In this document: piece by piece, positions 6,756 to 10,275 of the stretch
Position numbering within the stretch: position 1 is the stretch's first letter
Layout: each line of letters begins with the position of its first letter
Assembly (NCBI GenBank): GCA_029065825.1
Contig: JAIEHQ010000179.1
Location: 1 to 10,275 of the forward strand
Reading direction: 5' to 3'
Origin: Alistipes sp.
GTDB lineage: Bacteria; Bacteroidota; Bacteroidia; Bacteroidales; Rikenellaceae
DNA length: 10,275 nucleotides
Program-made: the position numbers and the translations under genes
The notes under the pieces: model-generated
The model's database searches: none
What the model saw: the letters and a program-made list of their open reading frames with translations, nothing else
What the model was told of the DNA's origin: nothing

Positions 6756-7385
6756 ATGGACTTCATTACCTTCATCGACTATATCGGCACCTTCGCGTTC
6801 GCCATCAGCGGCATCCGCCTGGCATCGGCCAAACGTTTCGACTGGTTCGGAGCCTACGTCGTCGGATTCGTGACTGCCGTCGGCGGCGGTACGCTGCGCG
6901 ACCTGCTGCTGGATGTCCCGCCCTTCTGGATGCGGAACATCTCCTACCTGATCGTCTCGGGCTTCGCACTGCTGTTCGTCGTCTGCCTGCGCAACTACGT
7001 GATCCGGCTCAAGAACACTTTCTTCATATTCGATGCCATCGGTCTGGGACTCTTCACCGTCGTCGGCATCGAGAAGAGCGCGGCGGCCGGCTACCCGATG
7101 TGGGTCGGCATCATCATGGGTACGCTGACCGGCGCATTCGGCGGCATGCTGCGCGACGTGCTCATCAACGAAGTGCCCCTGATCTTCCGCAAGGATATTT
7201 ATGCGATCGCCTGCGTCTGCGGCGGAGTGATCTACTACCTGACGCTCGCCCTCGATCTTCCCGCTTCGGCCACACAGACCGTGACGGCCGTCTCCGTCAT
7301 CCTGATCCGCATCCTGGCCGTCCGGTTCGGGATCTCCCTGCCGGCACTCAAAGGCGAACTCGTCGCGGAAAAGCCGCAGGAATAG
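6756..7385 (+). CDS. TRIC / UPF0126 family membrane protein
   Basis: A 209-residue inner-membrane protein with about seven hydrophobic segments. It consists of two related halves, each carrying the family signature: GGGTLRD (43-49) and GGMLRD (129-134). The first helix, IDYIGTFAFAISGIRLA (7-23), and IFDAIGLGLFTVVGI (91-105) are also typical. The family is related to trimeric intracellular cation channels; bacterial members (YicG/YadS-like) are thought to conduct monovalent cations such as K+, but their physiological role is unclear. The start at 6756 fits the first helix and lies just after the -7 box; upstream extension to 6690 would include the promoter. The gene stands alone and converges with ybaK. 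Confidence 0.88.
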   Translation: MDFITFIDYIGTFAFAISGIRLASAKRFDWFGAYVVGFVTAVGGGTLRDLLLDVPPFWMRNISYLIVSGFALLFVVCLRNYVIRLKNTFFIFDAIGLGLFTVVGIEKSAAAGYPMWVGIIMGTLTGAFGGMLRDVLINEVPLIFRKDIYAIACVCGGVIYYLTLALDLPASATQTVTAVSVILIRILAVRFGISLPALKGELVAEKPQE

Positions 7386-7395
7386 CTTCGCCACA

Positions 7396-7438
7396 CTCCG
7401 GGAAAGGGATCGAAAAGCGGGTGCACCGGTTTCCGGAG
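7396..7438. other. Imperfect hairpin after the TRIC gene, possible terminator
   Basis: CTCCGGGAAA (7396-7405) pairs with TTTCCGGAG (7430-7438) with one bulged G, 10 bases after the TRIC stop. The 24-nt loop contains the palindrome GGTGCACC (7420-7427). It has no following T-run, so intrinsic termination is uncertain. Confidence 0.3.
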
Positions 7439-7574
7439 CATCCGAAGCGTAAGGACCGTATTGCCTCGGGAGCGTACGAACGCTATCTCGAAGAGAGTCA
7501 CCGCAGCCGGCAAGCGGCCCGCAGGAGGGTTTGCGGCAGCCTGGGGCCGCATGCCGCTGGAATCGCGGAACGGA

Positions 7575-8084
7575 TCAGTCGGCTGAAGCCATCGGACGGC
7601 TGAGGACCGCTGTCTCGCCGCCCACGAACTCCAGAAGCGCCTGCGGAGCGATCCGGATCTGAACTCCGCGCACCCCGGCACTGATATAGACATGCGCATG
7701 CTCCGCGACGGAGGCATGGAAAAAGGTCGGGAAGCGTTTCTTCATGCCGATGGGCGAACAGCCACCCCGAATGTACCCGGTAACGGGCAGCAGCTCCCGG
7801 ACGGGAATGAGGTCGGCTTTCTTGTTGCCCGACACACGGGCCGCGGCCTTCAGATCGACCTCATGGTCTCCCGGCACCACGCAGACGAAATATCCCGTGC
7901 GGTCGCCCCGCAGCACGAGCGTCTTGAAGACGGTGGCAATGTCCTCGCCCAGCTGCTCCGCGACGTGCGTCGCGGCCAGATGCTCCTCGTCCACTTCATA
8001 GGAAATCAGTTCGTAGTCGATCCGCGCCCGGTCGAGCAGACGTGCGGCATTGGTCTTTTCCGGTTTCGCCGTATGGTGTTTCAT
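7575..8084 (-). CDS. ybaK: YbaK-type aminoacyl-tRNA deacylase
   Basis: A 169-residue cytosolic protein of the YbaK/ProX editing family. Members hydrolyse misacylated tRNA, classically Cys-tRNA(Pro), freeing tRNA after prolyl-tRNA synthetase errors. Visible features are NAARLLDRARIDYELISYE (12-30), the conserved lysine Lys54 in ATVFKTLVL (50-58), a VPGDHEVDLKAAA stretch (70-82) and the glycine/proline-rich loop GYIRGGCSPIGMKKRFP (103-119), which lines the active site. Length is normal for stand-alone YbaK. The ATG at 8084 is preferred to one 54 bases upstream because the latter lies in the promoter. A well-formed promoter precedes the gene. Specificity (Cys-tRNA(Pro) against other YbaK-like activities) is inferred from family only. 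Confidence 0.9.
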   Translation of the reverse strand: MKHHTAKPEKTNAARLLDRARIDYELISYEVDEEHLAATHVAEQLGEDIATVFKTLVLRGDRTGYFVCVVPGDHEVDLKAAARVSGNKKADLIPVRELLPVTGYIRGGCSPIGMKKRFPTFFHASVAEHAHVYISAGVRGVQIRIAPQALLEFVGGETAVLSRPMASAD

Positions 8085-8107
8085 CCTTGTCTTATGATTG
8101 TCGGCGG

Positions 8108-8138
8108 CAAAATTACTATTTTTTCCAGCGCCCGACAA
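8108..8138 (-). promoter_or_regulatory. Promoter of ybaK (-33 and -7 elements)
   Basis: On the minus strand TTG (8138-8136) is followed by a 20-base spacer and TAATTTTG (8115-8108), a full match to the Bacteroidetes -33/-7 arrangement. Transcription would begin near 8100, giving a leader of about 15 bases. This is the best-formed promoter in the window. Confidence 0.7.
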
Positions 8139-8176
8139 TCTTCCCGCCTCCCCTTTTCCGGATTCGGGAAATTGTC

Positions 8177-8184
8177 TATTTTTG
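8177..8184 (+). promoter_or_regulatory. -7 box for the HAD/DUF486 pair
   Basis: TATTTTTG matches TAnnTTTG 25 bases before the HAD ATG, followed by an A-rich leader. The -33 region is a T-run (TTTTCC near 8154) rather than TTG. It is divergent from and close to the ybaK promoter. Confidence 0.55.
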
Positions 8185-8209
8185 TAACCGCAATAAAAAT
8201 CAATTCGGA

Positions 8210-8869
8210 ATGATTCGTGGAGTTTTGTTCGACATGGACGGCGTACTGGTCGATAACACGCAGGCCCATATCCGCGCTTTCGAACTGTTCTGCCGCCGAT
8301 ACGGCGTAACGGACTGGGAAAGCAAATTGCAGTCGGCCTTCGGAATGGGCAACGACGACATCATGCGCCTGATTCTGCCCGAAACCATCCTGCAGGAGAA
8401 AAGCATCGAGGAGCTCGGCAAGGAGAAGGAGCGCATCTACCGCGAGCTTTATGCGCCCGAGATCCGACCGCTGCCCGGACTCACAAACCTGCTGGAGGCA
8501 CTGTGCGCACGGAACATTCCGTGTGCCGTCGGCTCCTCCGGCGGACGCGAGAACGTCGATTTCGTGCTGCGCAGCTGCCGCATCGAGTCCTATTTCGCCT
8601 GCATCGTCAGCGGCGATCAGGTAACCCGCTGCAAACCGGATCCCGAAATCTACCTCAAGGCCGCCGCAGGGCTGCATCTCGAACCGAAGCAATGTCTCGT
8701 ATTCGAGGATGCCAAAGCCGGCATCGAAGCGGCCCGCAGAGCCGGTGCGGGCCGCATCGCGGCGCTCGCCACCACCCTCTCGCGCGAAATCCTCGAAACG
8801 GAAACGGCCGCCGACCTGGTGTTCGACGACTTCGCCGCTATCACGGACTTCAACGCCCTGCTCGCATGA
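8210..8869 (+). CDS. HAD-superfamily phosphatase / beta-phosphoglucomutase-like
   Basis: A 219-residue cytosolic enzyme with all four HAD motifs: DMDG (D8, D10) carrying the nucleophilic Asp8, SS (109-110), the lysine in CKPDP (Lys142), and FEDAKAG with the acidic pair E166-D167. A helical cap lies at about 15-85. This is subfamily IA with a beta-phosphoglucomutase/phosphatase look; whether it is a mutase or a hydrolase of a small phosphate ester such as a sugar phosphate cannot be decided. The ATG at 8210 directly precedes the first strand and motif I, and follows a -7 box. Its stop overlaps the start of the DUF486 gene (ATGA), so the two are probably translated together. Confidence 0.88.
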   Translation: MIRGVLFDMDGVLVDNTQAHIRAFELFCRRYGVTDWESKLQSAFGMGNDDIMRLILPETILQEKSIEELGKEKERIYRELYAPEIRPLPGLTNLLEALCARNIPCAVGSSGGRENVDFVLRSCRIESYFACIVSGDQVTRCKPDPEIYLKAAAGLHLEPKQCLVFEDAKAGIEAARRAGAGRIAALATTLSREILETETAADLVFDDFAAITDFNALLA

Positions 8870-9231
8870 CACGCGCCCTGGCCACCATCCTGCTGCTGAT
8901 CTGCTCCAATGCCTTCATGACGCTGGCCTGGTACGGACAGATCGTCTTCAAGTCGAAAATGGAGCGCTGGAGCATCGCTGCGATCGTGCTCTTCAGCTGG
9001 GGAATCGCCCTGTTCGAATACTGCCTGCTCGTCCCGGCGAACCGCATCGGCAGCGCCCAGTACGACGGCCCCTACTCGATCTGGGAGCTGAAAGTGATCC
9101 AAGAGGTCATATCGCTGCTGGTCTTTACGCTCTTCGCCGTCGTATTCATGAAATCGGACACCCTGCGCTGGAATCATCTGGCGGGGTTCTGCTGCCTCGT
9201 GCTGGCCGTCTATTTCATCTTCCGGAAATAG
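8866..9231 (+). CDS. DUF486 / DMT-like small membrane protein
   Basis: A 121-residue inner-membrane protein with four hydrophobic segments (about 5-27, 36-55, 79-95, 104-119). It carries the DUF486 signature: AWYGQIVFK (21-29), FSWGIALFEYCLLVPANRIG (43-62), a SIWELKVIQEVISL stretch (71-84) and a final LAVYFIFRK. Members are small relatives of drug/metabolite transporters with half the usual number of helices and may act as dimers; no substrate is known. The ATG at 8866 overlaps the HAD stop by ATGA, which points to translational coupling. No functional link between the two products is established. Confidence 0.85.
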   Translation: MTRALATILLLICSNAFMTLAWYGQIVFKSKMERWSIAAIVLFSWGIALFEYCLLVPANRIGSAQYDGPYSIWELKVIQEVISLLVFTLFAVVFMKSDTLRWNHLAGFCCLVLAVYFIFRK

Positions 9232-9310
9232 ATCATCCCATTGTCGGTAGCCCACGCTTCTGCATATCGGCAAACCCTATCGGACTGATGCGCAAAAAAG
9301 AAAAATAACA

Positions 9311-9580
9311 ATGGAAATGAAATTCTGTCAGAGCTGCGGAATGCCGCTCACGAACGAAATCCTCGGCACGAATGCCGATGGCGCACCCAATGAAGATTAC
9401 TGCATCTACTGCTACAAGGACGGCAAGTTCACGCAAGATATGACCATGGAGCAGATGATCGACCACTGCGCTCAGTTTACCGACGAGATAAACAGGAACT
9501 CAGGGCAGAATCTCACGGTCGAGCAGATGAAGGAGCAGATGCGCCTGTTCTTTCCCAATCTCAAGCGCTGGAAAAATTGA
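9311..9580 (+). CDS. Small zinc-ribbon protein (Zn_ribbon_2-like)
   Basis: An 89-residue acidic protein. CQSCGMPL (6-13) and CIYCYKDG (31-38) supply four cysteines (C6, C9, C31, C34), a treble zinc-binding ribbon of the putative zinc-ribbon family often found beside stress or regulatory genes. The remainder (40-89) is helical with MTMEQMIDHCAQ and NLTVEQMKEQMRLFFPNLKRW. Function is unknown; it could bind protein or nucleic acid. The start at 9311 is the first ATG; Met3 (9317) is equally possible. It is followed after 6 bases by the broken yciI-like gene and then the GNAT gene, so the three probably formed one operon. Confidence 0.8.
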   Translation: MEMKFCQSCGMPLTNEILGTNADGAPNEDYCIYCYKDGKFTQDMTMEQMIDHCAQFTDEINRNSGQNLTVEQMKEQMRLFFPNLKRWKN

Positions 9581-9586
9581 ACCATT

Positions 9587-9877
9587 ATGTTTATCACGAT
9601 ACTTACATTATAAGAAACCGTCGAGCGAGGTTGATAAGATTCCTTGCAACGCATCGCGACTGTCTTGCCGAGCACTGTGCCGCAGGCGAATTCATCGAAT
9701 CCGGTCCGCAGACTTCCCGTATCGGTGGCGATCATGATGAAAGCCGACAACCGTGAAGCGGTCGTGTCCATCATTGCAAAAGATCCATTCCACCTCAACG
9801 GCATTGCCGATTACCGAATCGTGGAATTCATTCCGACACTATTCCTCTCTGAGGGCATAACCCTATTTTCGATATGA
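9587..9877 (+). pseudogene. yciI-like gene broken by three single-base frameshifts
   Basis: Four consecutive pieces in shifting frames rebuild one YciI-like protein: MFITILT (9587-9607), YKKPSSEVDK (9609-9638), a 30-residue piece FLATHRDC...GPQTSRIGG (9640-9729) and a 48-residue piece starting IMMKADNREAV and containing DPFHLNGIADYRIVEF (9731-9874), then TGA. Each joint carries one extra base (9608, 9639, 9730), or equally two lost. The rebuilt length, 95 residues, fits YciI, and the conserved His (THRD) and Asp (KDPF) are both present. As read, translation from 9587 stops after eight codons at 9611. YciI proteins are small, possibly enzymatic domains whose substrates are mostly unknown. The TGA overlaps the GNAT ATG. 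Confidence 0.8.
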
Positions 9878-10275
9878 TCGAGACTAACAGACTCATTTTG
9901 CGTCCTTGGCGAGAGGATGACATACTTCCATTCTCTGAAATTAATAAGGACGAGGAGGTTATGGAGTATCTGCCCAAATGCCTTTCTTTGGAAGAAACGG
10001 AGCAGCTCTACAATCGCATAGTGGCCGAACATAACGCTTATGGTTACGGACTTTATGCCGTGGAAATAAAAGATAGCGGCAGCTTTATCGGTTATGTCGG
10101 ATTCCATCGTTTTGATTTTGATGCGGAATTTTCCCCCGGCATTGAAATTGGCTGGAGGCTTGCGAGGGAGCATTGGGACAAAGGTTATGCCACAGAAGCG
10201 GCAGAAGCCTGTCTTGCTTATGCGCGCAAATACAACCTTTTCAATGCGGTTTATTCATTTTCGACTATAGGCAAC
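9874..10275 (+). CDS. GNAT acetyltransferase, RimJ/RimL-like (3' end outside window)
   Basis: The frame is open from the ATG at 9874 to the window edge, showing 134 residues. The N-terminus ETNRLILRPWREDD (3-16) is typical of the RimJ/RimL branch of GNAT N-acetyltransferases. FIGYVGFHRF (71-80) is the central strand and IEIGWRLAREHWDKGYATEAA (90-110) covers the acetyl-CoA pyrophosphate loop. Such enzymes acetylate protein N-termini, amino acids or antibiotics; the acceptor cannot be told. The start overlaps the stop of the broken yciI-like gene (ATGA), a sign that the two were once translated together. Base composition is lower in GC than in the genes left of 9300. Confidence 0.85.
   Translation, partial: MIETNRLILRPWREDDILPFSEINKDEEVMEYLPKCLSLEETEQLYNRIVAEHNAYGYGLYAVEIKDSGSFIGYVGFHRFDFDAEFSPGIEIGWRLAREHWDKGYATEAAEACLAYARKYNLFNAVYSFSTIGN

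Noticed and set aside
4965..7394. A very long open minus-strand frame running through the AraC gene, the transaldolase region and beyond
   Set aside because: Only the AraC part (4965-5810) has recognisable domains. The rest is low-complexity, lies in another frame over the transaldolase and antisense to the TRIC gene, and is typical of spurious frames in GC-rich DNA.
5819..7603. Long open plus-strand frame opposite the transaldolase and overlapping the TRIC gene
   Set aside because: Its translation is rich in Arg, His and Ala and matches no family, while the transaldolase and TRIC frames are unmistakable.
7421..7603. Basic 60-residue open frame (GTG start) in the gap between TRIC and ybaK
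   Set aside because: No recognised motif, overlaps the ybaK end, and no promoter or binding site precedes it.
9232..9310. Possible promoter for the zinc-ribbon gene (TTG at 9241, TA-rich site near 9265)
   Set aside because: The downstream element matches only TA of TAnnTTTG; nothing else convincing is seen in these 79 bases.
9587..9740. Programmed ribosomal frameshifting in the yciI-like gene
   Set aside because: Three separate shifts within 125 bases without slippery heptamers are not a known recoding pattern; gene decay or sequence error is simpler.
9472..9804. Minus-strand open frame across the zinc-ribbon end and the yciI relic
   Set aside because: No family match, and it is antisense to sequences with clear domain signatures.

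Overview
The window looks like chromosome of a fairly GC-rich member of the Bacteroidetes; an Alistipes/Rikenellaceae-type gut bacterium is my best guess. The reasons are an outer-membrane beta-barrel protein of the TonB-dependent receptor class, several promoter -7 boxes of the Bacteroidetes form TAnnTTTG, A-rich leaders instead of Shine-Dalgarno sites, and the families present. The genus is inference.

Layout. (1) 1-2247 (+): 3' part of an outer-membrane beta-barrel receptor-like gene. (2) 2257-2323: a strong shared terminator between convergent genes. (3) 2329-4819 (-): a compact three-gene unit, read right to left: a flavodoxin-fold flavoprotein, a secreted carboxymuconolactone decarboxylase/cupin fusion, and a lipoprotein alpha/beta hydrolase with Cys in place of the usual Ser nucleophile. 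(4) 4965-5810 (-): an AraC-family regulator just upstream, separated by a terminator hairpin and a new promoter box. (5) 5945-6601 (-): a small transaldolase (TalC type). (6) 6756-7385 (+), divergent: a TRIC/UPF0126 membrane protein. (7) 7575-8084 (-): YbaK-type aminoacyl-tRNA deacylase. (8) 8210-9231 (+), divergent: a HAD phosphatase/phosphomutase overlapped by ATGA with a DUF486 (DMT-like) membrane protein. (9) 9311-10275 (+): a lower-GC accessory cluster with a small zinc-ribbon protein, a broken yciI-like gene and the start of a GNAT acetyltransferase that runs off the window.

How they work together. The AraC / flavoprotein / CMD-cupin / hydrolase block is the only set that looks like one functional module; a regulated response to a small reactive, quinone-like or aromatic compound is plausible but not shown. 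The remaining genes are largely independent housekeeping genes. I do not see a clearly new biological system here. The most distinctive observation is the yciI-like gene, which is intact in sequence content but spread over three reading frames by three separate one-base shifts that together restore the original frame. There are no tRNA or rRNA genes, CRISPR arrays or insertion sequences that I can recognise.
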